Under the pieces are notes generated by a model. The model did not search any database and had not been told where the DNA came from. It saw nothing but the letters and a program-made list of their open reading frames with translations. From JBBSJT01 sp041691015 (GTDB lineage: Bacteria > Chlamydiota > Chlamydiia > Chlamydiales > Parachlamydiaceae), in NCBI GenBank assembly GCA_041691015.1, contig JBEPVN010000090.1, forward strand, positions 1-9,242: DNA of 9,242 nt, in the 5' to 3' direction. This document shows, piece after piece, positions 1 through 6,965 of this stretch; the stretch's first letter is position 1, and the number at the start of each line of letters is the position of its first letter. Both the position numbers and the translations under genes were made by a program.

Positions 1-45
1 ATAAAAAGTTAATTCCCTATAGAGGGGACAACAGGAACTGTCTCG

Positions 46-75
46 CTTTTAAGTTAAAAAAAGCTTGCACCGTTT
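46..75 (-). repeat. 30-bp dispersed repeat, left copy
   Basis: This 30-base stretch matches the reverse complement of 9041-9070 at 28 of 30 positions, with both differences being transitions. Read on the minus strand, the shared core is GGTGCAAGCTTTTTT followed by a purine/pyrimidine-variable base and AACTTAAAAG. The copy lies just downstream of the minus-strand operon ending at 128, and it contains the 3' arm and T-run of that operon's putative terminator. The match is far too long for chance in 9 kb. Whether it is a genome-wide repeat family, a mobile-element end or a duplicated terminator cannot be told from one window. Confidence 0.8.
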
Positions 76-100
76 GTAGTTGTCGGAGCCTGCAAAGCTT
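56..100 (-). terminator. Rho-independent terminator of the minus-strand operon
   Basis: On the minus strand AAGCTTTGCA (100 to 91) pairs with TGCAAGCTT (69 to 61), with one bulged T. The loop is 21 nt and is followed by a T-run (complement of 56-60, extending the T's of the stem). It lies 28 bases past the stop codon of the secreted-protein gene at 128-919, the expected place for the end of that transcript. The stem is only moderately GC-rich and the loop is long, so efficiency is uncertain. Confidence 0.55.
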
Positions 101-127
101 CCCGCCTCTTATGCGATGCTCCGAGCT

Positions 128-919
128 TTAACTACCTCTGCGCGTACGAACGAGCCTCTCCCAATAGAGCTGCCGCTTTGGCGATAAATAACCCATGATG
201 TCGCCATAGCCCGGAGGGCTTTTTGGATATTCCGTATCAATAAAGGCAAATTTCCCGTTTTTTGTATGGGGAATATTACTTGCGCGATAGCTATGTCCAC
301 CCACCCGGCTTATAATGGTATAAAGTTCATCCAAATGTTCTTTGGTGATTACTTTTCTCCAAGCAGACAAATTCTCATGTTTGGATGTCAACTCCATATC
401 TTCTACAAGGAGAACAACAATCTTTCTACTGTTAGAGTGTGCATTCTTACTAGGATAGGGATGCAGAGGTAGCGGATAGATCCATTTTTTTGGAGCTGCA
501 AAATATTTGATTTTGTTTTTTTGAAGAACGTCATGGATTTTTTGAACGCCCTTACAGCGGTTCACAAACCAATGCCATTCGGGTTTATTATTTTTCTTAC
601 GAAGTTCAACATCTGTAACAATCTTAAGAAGATATCCAGGCAATGAAGGATGGCTGACTACCCGAATAAAACTTCTTGGCTGCTTAAATTTTATGTCAAA
701 ACCGGCTTTCGTTAAAGATTGATCATCAAATGAGGCCCTACTTGAATGAAATATCTTATCAAGCTTTGACTTCATAGGATGTTTTTCAGGTAAGAGGTAG
801 GGTCGGATATCCTCTCGTGCTTCAGATGTAATGTACTGGTTCTTTTCAAAATCATTGTAATCTGCCTTTAACGATGAAAGGCTAAATAATACTAGGGCAA
901 AAATAATGTGGTGCTTCAT
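128..919 (-). CDS. Secreted protein of unknown function, faintly kinase-like
   Basis: A 263-residue protein with a clear N-terminal signal peptide: MKHH, a hydrophobic stretch IIFALVLFSLSS, then LKA before Asp20, a plausible signal peptidase I site. The mature part is basic and soluble, with no further membrane segment. I do not recognise a named domain. The order of short motifs recalls protein-kinase or aminoglycoside-phosphotransferase folds: YLLKIV with Lys99 (beta-3 lysine-like), VVLLVEDMEL near 168-177 (hinge-like), GHSYRASNIP near 208-217 (catalytic-loop-like with Asn215) and FAFIDTE with Asp228 (DFG/DFE-like). The catalytic-loop Asp is absent. Similar secreted proteins are, as far as I recall, typical of amoeba-associated chlamydiae. 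It starts 5 bases after the stop of the upstream gene (925-2565), with AGGAG (complement of 933-937) inside that gene's end, so translation is probably coupled. Existence as a gene is secure; function is unknown. Confidence 0.8.
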   Translation of the reverse strand: MKHHIIFALVLFSLSSLKADYNDFEKNQYITSEAREDIRPYLLPEKHPMKSKLDKIFHSSRASFDDQSLTKAGFDIKFKQPRSFIRVVSHPSLPGYLLKIVTDVELRKKNNKPEWHWFVNRCKGVQKIHDVLQKNKIKYFAAPKKWIYPLPLHPYPSKNAHSNSRKIVVLLVEDMELTSKHENLSAWRKVITKEHLDELYTIISRVGGHSYRASNIPHTKNGKFAFIDTEYPKSPPGYGDIMGYLSPKRQLYWERLVRTRRGS

Positions 920-924
920 AAACT

Positions 925-2565
925 TTAGTTTACTCCTTCCTTCTTATCTGTTTTTGGTTCAAAATCTTTTGATAATTCTATAACTAGCTGATTGAGTTTT
1001 TCAAGAAAAGCTTCTTGAGAGAGAGTTCCAACAGTTATCTCATTAGCGCCATTCATATTAACCGTAACCTTTAAGTCCTTTAAATCCTTTTGCGGTTCAT
1101 CGGAAATACTTTTAAAAAAACTTGTCAAAAGCTGTAACTGCCTATCAGACATTTTAGGGATATTAATAGCTTCTGGATTAAATAAAGGCAAGATTCGCTG
1201 TATCTTCTTTAAGTAGTTGTAAAGGTCAAGAAAAAGAGTTTGGTAATTAAGTAGATTTATCCGATATGTTCCTATAACCATTTCAGGATCCTTAAATTCA
1301 GCGTGCCCATCAGATTTTAAACCATAGGGAGCCATAAAGTAATCCAAATGACGGATATCAAGTTTTGAGTCCTGAAAAGGATCAAGTCCTGGCGCACTAT
1401 AGAAATCAACATCGATTTGAGATGTAATTTTTCCAAGCTCATCTAATTTGGGAATTAAGGATTTGAAAAGAGGGCAAGATTCATTAACAACAGATTCCGC
1501 ATTTTTTTCACATAAGGGCAGATTATTTAAAAATTCCTCCCACTGGTTTTTTAACGATTCAAATTGCGCTTTGGAAGTTTCAGATGTTGCTAAAAAATCT
1601 ACATGAAGCTGTTTTGCTTTGTCTTTAGTATCTTGTAAAGATAAAGCGGCTTTATGAAAATAATTGCCAAAGTTATTGCTTATTTCAAATTTTCCGACTC
1701 TAAAATCAAAGACAGGCAGATCATTGAATTTTGAATTATCATTTAATTCCTGAAATTTTTTAAAAGGAGCTTTAAAGTCCATTTGAAAGGATATTGCTGT
1801 TTTTCCAGGTTTTGGGAGTGCTAAAAGCATGGCTATTTCTTTTAAGGATCTTTCATGGCCTGGCGTATAAGCATCGCTTCCTGTAATAATGGTATCGAGG
1901 TCCATTCCTTTGATATCGCCCGTGATATTCACAAAAGAAATTTCATCATTTTTTTCAGAGATCGAATATTGGATATTTCCTTTTTCAATTTCAAAAAGAG
2001 CAAGAGAGGGATTTTCTATATTGATTAATTTTAAATTTTCTATATTGATTGCACCCTGTTTTCCAACGAGAAATTCATTATCATTATTCTCTATTGCATA
2101 AAACATTGCTTTAAAAGGATTTTTTATCGATTCAAGATAAGATTTTTCTTCTACACTAAATGAAGCCTCGCTTTTACCAGATATCATAAGCTCATCTTGT
2201 GCACCATTATTTTTAGAATTTTTCAATGTAAGATGGGTGTCGCCTTCTTTTTTGATCGAGAAATTGGTACCTATAAGATTGGATATTAGACTAATATGCC
2301 CATTTAAGGCAGCTTCTTCTAAAAAATAATCCTGTTTACTTTCGATTTTTTTGAGTGTCGGGGAATGGATCTCTATTTCATAATTTAAAGGAAAGCCTTT
2401 AACGGTTAATCCATCATTTGTTAATGCATAGCCCTTAACTTTTAGGTCAGCTTCAGCTTTTGCTATTTTTTCTTGAACAAAGTCTTTTGCCTTTGAGGCT
2501 CCATAGTACCAAAGTCCTGTATAAATAAGACTCAAAGCGACAACGCCAAAAATTATTTTTTTCAT
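925..2565 (-). CDS. Membrane-anchored envelope protein, DUF2125/DUF945-like
   Basis: A 546-residue protein starting with a lysine pair and one hydrophobic helix (about residues 4-21, ending WYYGASKAKDF), probably an uncleaved anchor leaving the rest in the periplasm. Just after it comes a helical stretch and the pattern GYALTNDGLTVKGFPLNYE (46-63). The arrangement of hydrophobic anchor, W-Y-G-A, then 'G(L)xVxGFPL' is typical of the DUF2125 (also DUF945/AsmA-like) envelope families. The remainder is beta-rich with repeated 'L..I.I..L' strands, as in lipid-transfer-type beta-taco proteins; that structural idea is inference. Two cysteines about 14 residues apart (LPLCEKN and ESCPLF) could form a disulfide. 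The start is supported by GGGAG (complement of 2575-2579), 9 bases upstream. It is the first gene of a two-gene operon with the secreted protein at 128-919. No enzymatic function is suggested. Confidence 0.75.
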   Translation of the reverse strand: MKKIIFGVVALSLIYTGLWYYGASKAKDFVQEKIAKAEADLKVKGYALTNDGLTVKGFPLNYEIEIHSPTLKKIESKQDYFLEEAALNGHISLISNLIGTNFSIKKEGDTHLTLKNSKNNGAQDELMISGKSEASFSVEEKSYLESIKNPFKAMFYAIENNDNEFLVGKQGAINIENLKLINIENPSLALFEIEKGNIQYSISEKNDEISFVNITGDIKGMDLDTIITGSDAYTPGHERSLKEIAMLLALPKPGKTAISFQMDFKAPFKKFQELNDNSKFNDLPVFDFRVGKFEISNNFGNYFHKAALSLQDTKDKAKQLHVDFLATSETSKAQFESLKNQWEEFLNNLPLCEKNAESVVNESCPLFKSLIPKLDELGKITSQIDVDFYSAPGLDPFQDSKLDIRHLDYFMAPYGLKSDGHAEFKDPEMVIGTYRINLLNYQTLFLDLYNYLKKIQRILPLFNPEAINIPKMSDRQLQLLTSFFKSISDEPQKDLKDLKVTVNMNGANEITVGTLSQEAFLEKLNQLVIELSKDFEPKTDKKEGVN

Positions 2566-2778
2566 CCTTAAAATCTCCCTTTTTCCTTTTTATATAATTT
2601 AAGCCGATTATTGCAGATTCATATTAAATATTCTACATAGAGCTTAAATAACTATATTTCAATATCTTGTATTTTTATTATTTTTAAATTATTAGATATT
2701 GTAGATTGTCGTTAATTAACATTATGAACAAATTTCTAGCTATACCGAAGTGAACTTTATTCAATCTCAAAGGAAATA
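2566..2778. promoter_or_regulatory. Divergent promoter region between the envelope operon and prpB
   Basis: This 213-bp, very AT-rich spacer separates divergent starts at 2565 (minus) and 2779 (plus), so it should hold both promoters. A weak plus-strand candidate is TTGTAG (2698-2703) with TATGAA about 18 bases downstream; neither box is close to consensus. On the minus strand an AAATTATATAA tract (near 2590-2600) could serve as a -10 region. Two palindromic elements are visible: CAATATCT (2660-2667) with AGATATTG (2694-2701), and the perfect palindrome GTTAATTAAC (2711-2720). They could be operators or chance in AT-rich DNA. prpB has AAGGA (2770-2774) as ribosome binding site. Confidence 0.45.
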
Positions 2779-3621
2779 ATGATAAGCAACGCTCAAAAAT
2801 TTCGACAAGCCTTGCAAAAAGAAAAGCCCCTCCAACTAGTTGGAGCAGTCAATGCTTTTGCAGCTATCATGGCAAAGGATGCCGGTTTTCAAGCAATTTA
2901 TCTCTCTGGCGCAGGCGTTGCAAATATCTCCTATGGAGTACCAGATACCGGAATTACTACACTTGACAATGTACTAGAGGATGCAAGCCGCATATTAAAT
3001 GCGGTAGATATGCCGCTCATCGTAGATATTGATACGGGCTTTGGAAATGAATTAAACATAACACGGGCAATAAGTTTTTTGAATAAAATAGGCGTTGCCG
3101 GAGTGCATATCGAAGATCAAGTGTTTGATAAAAGATGCGGTCATCTTGACGGAAAAGAGCTTGTTTCTACAGAAGAAATGTGTCTTAAGATAAAAGCTGC
3201 GGTCAACGCTAAAATGGATGAAGATTTTGTGATTATTGCAAGAACGGATGCTTTAGGCGTTGAGGGCATGGATAAGACAATTGAAAGGGCTCTTGAGTAC
3301 AAAAAATCAGGAGCTGATATGATATTTTTAGAAGCTGTGAGAGATTTGAAGGAATATGCCGTTTTTAAAAAAGCTGTCGCTATGCCTCTTCTTGCCAACA
3401 TGACGGAATTTGGTAAAACTCCTCTTTTTGAATTGGAAAATTTAAAAAAAGCTGGAGTTGACGTTGTCCTTTACCCACTTTCAGCATCAAGGGCAATGAA
3501 TTTTGCAGCTTTAAACACCTATCGGGATATCCGGCAAAATGGGACAGTAAAAAAATCACTCCCACACATGCAAACAAGGGATGAGCTTTATAGACTTTTG
3601 AATTACAAGGTAAAAAAATGA
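2779..3621 (+). CDS. prpB: 2-methylisocitrate lyase PrpB
   Basis: A 280-residue member of the isocitrate lyase/PEP mutase superfamily. It cleaves 2-methylisocitrate to pyruvate and succinate, the last step of the methylcitrate cycle, in the cytoplasm. Visible signatures are SGAGVA (43-48), the Mg-binding DIDTGFG with Asp83 and Asp85, HIEDQ (110-114), the active-site loop KRCGH (118-122) with catalytic Cys120, IARTDAL (153-159), FLEA with Glu185, and LANMTEFG (205-212). Length and the whole C-terminal half (YPLSASRAMN, MQTRDELY) match bacterial PrpB, around 290 residues, and rule out true isocitrate lyase, which is over 400. The C-terminus is slightly shorter than in E. coli. It is the first gene of the prp operon; its stop overlaps the prpC start in ATGA. 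Confidence 0.96.
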   Translation: MISNAQKFRQALQKEKPLQLVGAVNAFAAIMAKDAGFQAIYLSGAGVANISYGVPDTGITTLDNVLEDASRILNAVDMPLIVDIDTGFGNELNITRAISFLNKIGVAGVHIEDQVFDKRCGHLDGKELVSTEEMCLKIKAAVNAKMDEDFVIIARTDALGVEGMDKTIERALEYKKSGADMIFLEAVRDLKEYAVFKKAVAMPLLANMTEFGKTPLFELENLKKAGVDVVLYPLSASRAMNFAALNTYRDIRQNGTVKKSLPHMQTRDELYRLLNYKVKK

Positions 3622-4739
3622 GCGATAAAAATATAAAAAAAACAGGCGGCCTTGCAGGAGTTATCGCAGGAGACTCCTCTATTTGTCTTTGCGGCGCTTT
3701 GGATGAAAGTCTGCTCTACCGTGGCTACGCGATAGAAGATCTTGCAAAGCACAAAACCTATGAGGAAGTGGCTTTTCTTTTACTTCGTGGAGATCTTCCA
3801 ACGAAACTTGAACTTGCCGAATACAAAAATAAATTAAAAGAACTTCGGGATCTGCCACCAAAACTAAAACAAATGCTAGAGCTTATCCCTGCAAATGCCA
3901 ACATGATGGATGTCTTAAGAACAGGCTGCTCCTTCCTTGGTACAATAGAGCCTGAAAACAAAAGCAGCGATCTTTTCTTAGTTGCAGACAGGCTGATTGC
4001 AAGCTTTAGTTCCATGCTTTTATATTGGTATGCTTTTCATACGACAGGGAAATCCATAAATCTTAAAACAAACGCTGATTCCATAGCAGAACATATCCTG
4101 GAGCTTCTTTCAATAAAACCTTATACAAATACCATAAAAAATTGCTTGAATGTTTCTTTGATCCTCTATGCAGAACATGAATTTAACGCTTCAACCTTTA
4201 CTACGAGAATCATCGCAAGCACCTTATCTGACTTTTATTCGGCAATTTGCGGCGGAATTGGCGCTTTGAGAGGACCTCTCCATGGCGGTGCCAATGAATT
4301 TGCCATTAGCCTTATAGAGAGCTTCAAAAATCCGGATGATGCTGAAAATGGCATCTTAAAGATGCTTAGCAATAAAGAACTGATCATGGGATTTGGACAT
4401 CGCGTCTACACAACAAAAGATCCGCGATCTGCCATCATCAAGCAATTTGCAAAAAAATTAAGTGAAGAATTCAACGATAAGGAAATTTATCCTATTGCAG
4501 AACGCATCGAGAAAGTAATGTGGGATGAGAAAAAATTATTTCCGAATTTGGATTTTTATAGCGCGGTCGCTTATCGATTTTGCGGCATTCCAACACCCAT
4601 GTTCACGCCTCTTTTTGTGATGTCGCGTATTTCCGGGTGGTCTGCGCATATCATGGAACAAAGAAATAATAACAAACTGATTCGCCCTGCATGCAATTAT
4701 ATAGGACCTCTTAAGAAGCCTTTCTTAGATTTAAAATAA
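3618..4739 (+). CDS. prpC: 2-methylcitrate synthase PrpC
   Basis: A 373-residue citrate-synthase-family enzyme that condenses propionyl-CoA with oxaloacetate to 2-methylcitrate. The family triad is visible: His222 in RGPLHGGAN, His261 in GFGHRVY and Asp312 in PNLDFYSA. The substrate-site arginine region EQRNNNK (347-353) is also present. The N-terminal GGLAGVIAGDSSIC, 'LLYRGYAIEDLA', LYAEHEFNAST (183-193) and C-terminal RPACNYIGP agree closely with PrpC and with the short (type II-like, 370-380 residue) synthases rather than the longer type I citrate synthase. Whether it also makes citrate cannot be told from sequence alone, but the operon position settles the main role. The start overlaps the prpB stop by four bases (ATGA), with AAGG at 3607-3610 inside prpB as ribosome binding site, so the two are translationally coupled. 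Confidence 0.96.
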   Translation: MSDKNIKKTGGLAGVIAGDSSICLCGALDESLLYRGYAIEDLAKHKTYEEVAFLLLRGDLPTKLELAEYKNKLKELRDLPPKLKQMLELIPANANMMDVLRTGCSFLGTIEPENKSSDLFLVADRLIASFSSMLLYWYAFHTTGKSINLKTNADSIAEHILELLSIKPYTNTIKNCLNVSLILYAEHEFNASTFTTRIIASTLSDFYSAICGGIGALRGPLHGGANEFAISLIESFKNPDDAENGILKMLSNKELIMGFGHRVYTTKDPRSAIIKQFAKKLSEEFNDKEIYPIAERIEKVMWDEKKLFPNLDFYSAVAYRFCGIPTPMFTPLFVMSRISGWSAHIMEQRNNNKLIRPACNYIGPLKKPFLDLK

Positions 4740-4796
4740 ATACATTTGAAATTTAAATTCACATCTATTACTTTTAAAATTTTTAGAATTTCATAT

Positions 4797-4804
4797 AAAG
4801 GCGG
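4797..4804 (+). promoter_or_regulatory. Ribosome binding site that fixes the start of the unknown prp-operon gene
   Basis: AAAGGCGG lies 4-7 bases before the ATG at 4809. It decides for this start over an in-frame TTG at 4746, which would add 21 lysine- and isoleucine-rich residues encoded by AT-rich spacer and has no comparable site upstream. Confidence 0.65.
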
Positions 4805-4808
4805 TAAC

Positions 4809-5426
4809 ATGGATTCTCCTCAATCTTCCCCATTTCTTACTACAAAAACGCAAATTGATGCTCTTCAATCAATTAACGGTTTGTCTATTGAAGAAATTGA
4901 ACAAAGAGCGCGCCCTGGACATTATTCTTGTCATGGATTTATTGGAAAAGAAGAAAATTTTAAAGATGTATTAAGAAAAGATTGGGATACGGTAAAAAAA
5001 CTCAATGTCACCCATCAAGAACTAGCGGCACATTTAAAAAATATTATTTCTATAGCAAAAAGCGTGCAAGAATCGACAAAAAATTTTTTTGACGCAATAG
5101 AAATTGAATATGAACCAACATCTTTAGAAGGAAACACAATTTGCTCAAGAGGCCCTCAGAAACTATATATAGGTTTAATGGAATCTAAAGGAACACAAGA
5201 AGATTTATTTCAGCCAAAAGGCGAAAATGAGCTACCTCAAGTAAATACACCAAAACAATGGGGGGATGAACATATATTCTTAAACCCGAATAATAATGTG
5301 AAACTCCGTGTAACTTCAGGAATTTTAAGCTATATCCATGAATTTGGCTTTTATGAGGGCGGTGGGGATCAAAATCCATATCGAATCGACCCAACTAAAG
5401 TTGTCGCTCTTATAACAGGTATTTAA
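4809..5426 (+). CDS. Unrecognised 205-residue protein encoded within the prp operon
   Basis: I cannot assign a family. The predicted protein is soluble, with no signal peptide or membrane segment. The N-terminal part (about 25-85) carries the most conserved-looking text: IEEIEQRARPGHYSCHGFIG (29-46 region), a charged helix, then LNVTHQELAAHL (65-76). A variable middle follows. The C-terminal domain (about 150-205) has WGDEHIFLNPNN, a helix ILSYIHEFGFYEGG (172-185) and a terminal YRIDPTKVVALI. The density of Gly, Trp, Tyr and Pro in these blocks suggests a folded, selected protein and not a spurious frame. It follows prpC after 69 bases and ends two bases before the prpD ATG, so it is very likely co-transcribed and possibly coupled with prpD. 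The position suggests a link to propionate metabolism, but this is inference; an unrelated passenger gene is equally possible. Base composition does not stand out from its neighbours. Confidence 0.85.
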   Translation: MDSPQSSPFLTTKTQIDALQSINGLSIEEIEQRARPGHYSCHGFIGKEENFKDVLRKDWDTVKKLNVTHQELAAHLKNIISIAKSVQESTKNFFDAIEIEYEPTSLEGNTICSRGPQKLYIGLMESKGTQEDLFQPKGENELPQVNTPKQWGDEHIFLNPNNNVKLRVTSGILSYIHEFGFYEGGGDQNPYRIDPTKVVALITGI

Positions 5427-5428
5427 TA

Positions 5429-6835
5429 ATGGTAACAGATCAAGTTCTTTCAATAATTGGTGATTATGTAGCAAACCATATTATTAAAAGCGAAGAAGCT
5501 TATGAGACAGCAAGGCTTTGTCTAAAAGATGCAATCGGATGCGCTACTTTAGCTTTGAAATTTCCCGAATGTAAAAAGTTGCTAGGTCCAATCGTTCAAG
5601 AAACTACGGTCAAAAATGGCTCTCGCGTTATTGGAACATTATTTGTTTTAGATCCTGTACAAGCAGCATTTAACATGAGCTGCATGATAAGATGGCTAGA
5701 CTACAACGATACATTTCTTGGAAAAGAATGGGCGCACCCATCAGACAATATCGGAGCCATTCTTGCAATCGCTGATTACTTAAATCAAACAAAAAAGACT
5801 CTCACCATGAGAGATGTTTTGACAGCCATCATAAAGACTTATGAGATCCAAGGCATCCTTGCCCTTCAAAATAGTTTCAACAGCATAGGCTTGGACCATG
5901 TTATTTTGGTAAAAGTAGCTACAGCTGCAGTAACTACAGAGTTAATGGGTGGAAATAAGGCACAAATCATCGATTCTTTGTCTAATGCATTCATAGATAC
6001 AGGGCCGCTTAGAACATACAGACACTTTCCAAATACAGGCTCTCGCAAATCCTGGGCAGCTGGCGATCAGGCAGCAAGAGGCGTATACCTATCGATGATG
6101 ACAATGCGCGGTGAAATGGGATATTCAGAAGCTCTTACCGCCAAAAAATGGGGTCTCTACGATGTTCTTTTTGCAGGAGTGCCATTTGATTTCAAGATAC
6201 CGCTTAACTCCTACATCATAGAAAATATTCTATTTAAAGTTTCATTTCCTGCAGAATTTCATGCACAAACAGCTGTCGAATGCGCAATTTCCTTGCATAC
6301 AAAATTAAAACACCGTCTTAACGAGATAGCTACAATCGAAATACAAACTCAAGAGCCAGCAATACGCATCATCGATAAAAAAGGAGCTTTAAAAAATCAT
6401 GCCGATCGCGATCATTGCCTCCAATATATGGTAGCAGTAGCATTAATAAAAGGAAGCTTGTCCGCAGAGGATTATAAAGATGAGTTGGCTTTAAATCCCA
6501 TGATAGATTTTTTGCGGGACAAGATGGTCGTTATTGAAAATAAAGAATTTACAAAAAATTATTACGACTTGGACAAAAGATCGATCGGCAATTCTATCAC
6601 TGTGACTTTTATCGATGGAACACGGTTGGATACTGTAAGCGTTGAATATCCTTTGGGGCATAAGTTTAGAAGGGTTGAGGCTTTAAGTTTTCTTCAAGAT
6701 AAGTTCAAAAATAATTTAATGACGCATTATAAAGAAACCTTAGCACTTAAGATAGTAGAATTATTTGAGGATCAAAACAAATTTGATCAAATGCCTGTCA
6801 GTCAGTTCATGGAATATTTCATTTCAGATCTTTAG
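5429..6835 (+). CDS. prpD: 2-methylcitrate dehydratase PrpD
   Basis: A 468-residue MmgE/PrpD-family enzyme that dehydrates 2-methylcitrate to 2-methyl-cis-aconitate in the cytoplasm. Matching blocks run along the full length: CLKDAIGC (31-38), ECKKLLGPIV (47-56), 'LDPVQAAFN' (74-82), IRWLDYNDTF (87-96), EWAHPSDN (100-107), HEIQG-like YEIQG, GLDHVILVKVA (154-164), LRTYRHFPNTGSRKSWAAGD (194-213), FPAEFHAQTAVE (273-284) and IRIIDKKG (312-319). Length and text fit the proteobacterial-type PrpD (about 480 residues) closely, with a slightly shorter N-terminus. The ATG lies two bases after the preceding stop, with only a weak AGG at 5417-5419, which suggests translational coupling to the unknown gene upstream. 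It is the last gene of the operon. The next step (hydration to methylisocitrate) must use an aconitase encoded elsewhere. Confidence 0.96.
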   Translation: MVTDQVLSIIGDYVANHIIKSEEAYETARLCLKDAIGCATLALKFPECKKLLGPIVQETTVKNGSRVIGTLFVLDPVQAAFNMSCMIRWLDYNDTFLGKEWAHPSDNIGAILAIADYLNQTKKTLTMRDVLTAIIKTYEIQGILALQNSFNSIGLDHVILVKVATAAVTTELMGGNKAQIIDSLSNAFIDTGPLRTYRHFPNTGSRKSWAAGDQAARGVYLSMMTMRGEMGYSEALTAKKWGLYDVLFAGVPFDFKIPLNSYIIENILFKVSFPAEFHAQTAVECAISLHTKLKHRLNEIATIEIQTQEPAIRIIDKKGALKNHADRDHCLQYMVAVALIKGSLSAEDYKDELALNPMIDFLRDKMVVIENKEFTKNYYDLDKRSIGNSITVTFIDGTRLDTVSVEYPLGHKFRRVEALSFLQDKFKNNLMTHYKETLALKIVELFEDQNKFDQMPVSQFMEYFISDL

Positions 6836-6911
6836 TACATAGGTCGTACTTCTTGCTTGGTCAATCTTTTAAACATCATTCGTTAACTGGAGAGTAAGGA
6901 TCTCAAGTTTT

Positions 6912-6965
6912 ATGGACAATATGGACATCATGGACTTTATGGACTTTATGGACAATATGGACTTT
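6912..6965 (+). repeat. Six tandem 9-bp units, ATGGACNNN
   Basis: Six head-to-tail copies begin at 6912, 6921, 6930, 6939, 6948 and 6957. All share ATGGAC, with the last three bases AAT, ATC or TTT. The order of endings is AAT, ATC, TTT, TTT, AAT, TTT. Unit length is a multiple of three, so one frame stays open across the whole array. Confidence 0.95.

Noticed and set aside
1..45. Small hairpins (CCCT/AGGG and ACAG/CTGT) at the left edge
   Set aside because: Stems of four base pairs are too short to support a feature, and the region is cut by the window edge.
109..472. Open frames opposite and overlapping the secreted-protein gene
   Set aside because: They are short, lack ribosome binding sites and read as low-complexity antisense of a gene with signal peptide and good context.
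2779..3621. prpB as isocitrate lyase (glyoxylate shunt) or PEP mutase
   Set aside because: Length, the KRCGH loop context and the C-terminal blocks match methylisocitrate lyase, and prpC and prpD are adjacent.
3618..4739. prpC as the housekeeping citrate synthase
   Set aside because: Operon overlap with prpB and close agreement with PrpC text over the full length; dual activity cannot be excluded.
4746..4808. Upstream TTG start for the unknown prp-operon protein
   Set aside because: The extra 21 residues come from AT-rich spacer with no ribosome binding site, whereas AAAGGCGG directly precedes the ATG at 4809.
6836..6844. TACATAGGT shared with 9209-9217
   Set aside because: A 9-base match without extension is not significant.
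6878..6887. ATTCGTTAAC shared with 7858-7867, each about 31-34 bases before an ATG
   Set aside because: A shared 10-mer is expected many times by chance in 9 kb; nothing else aligns.
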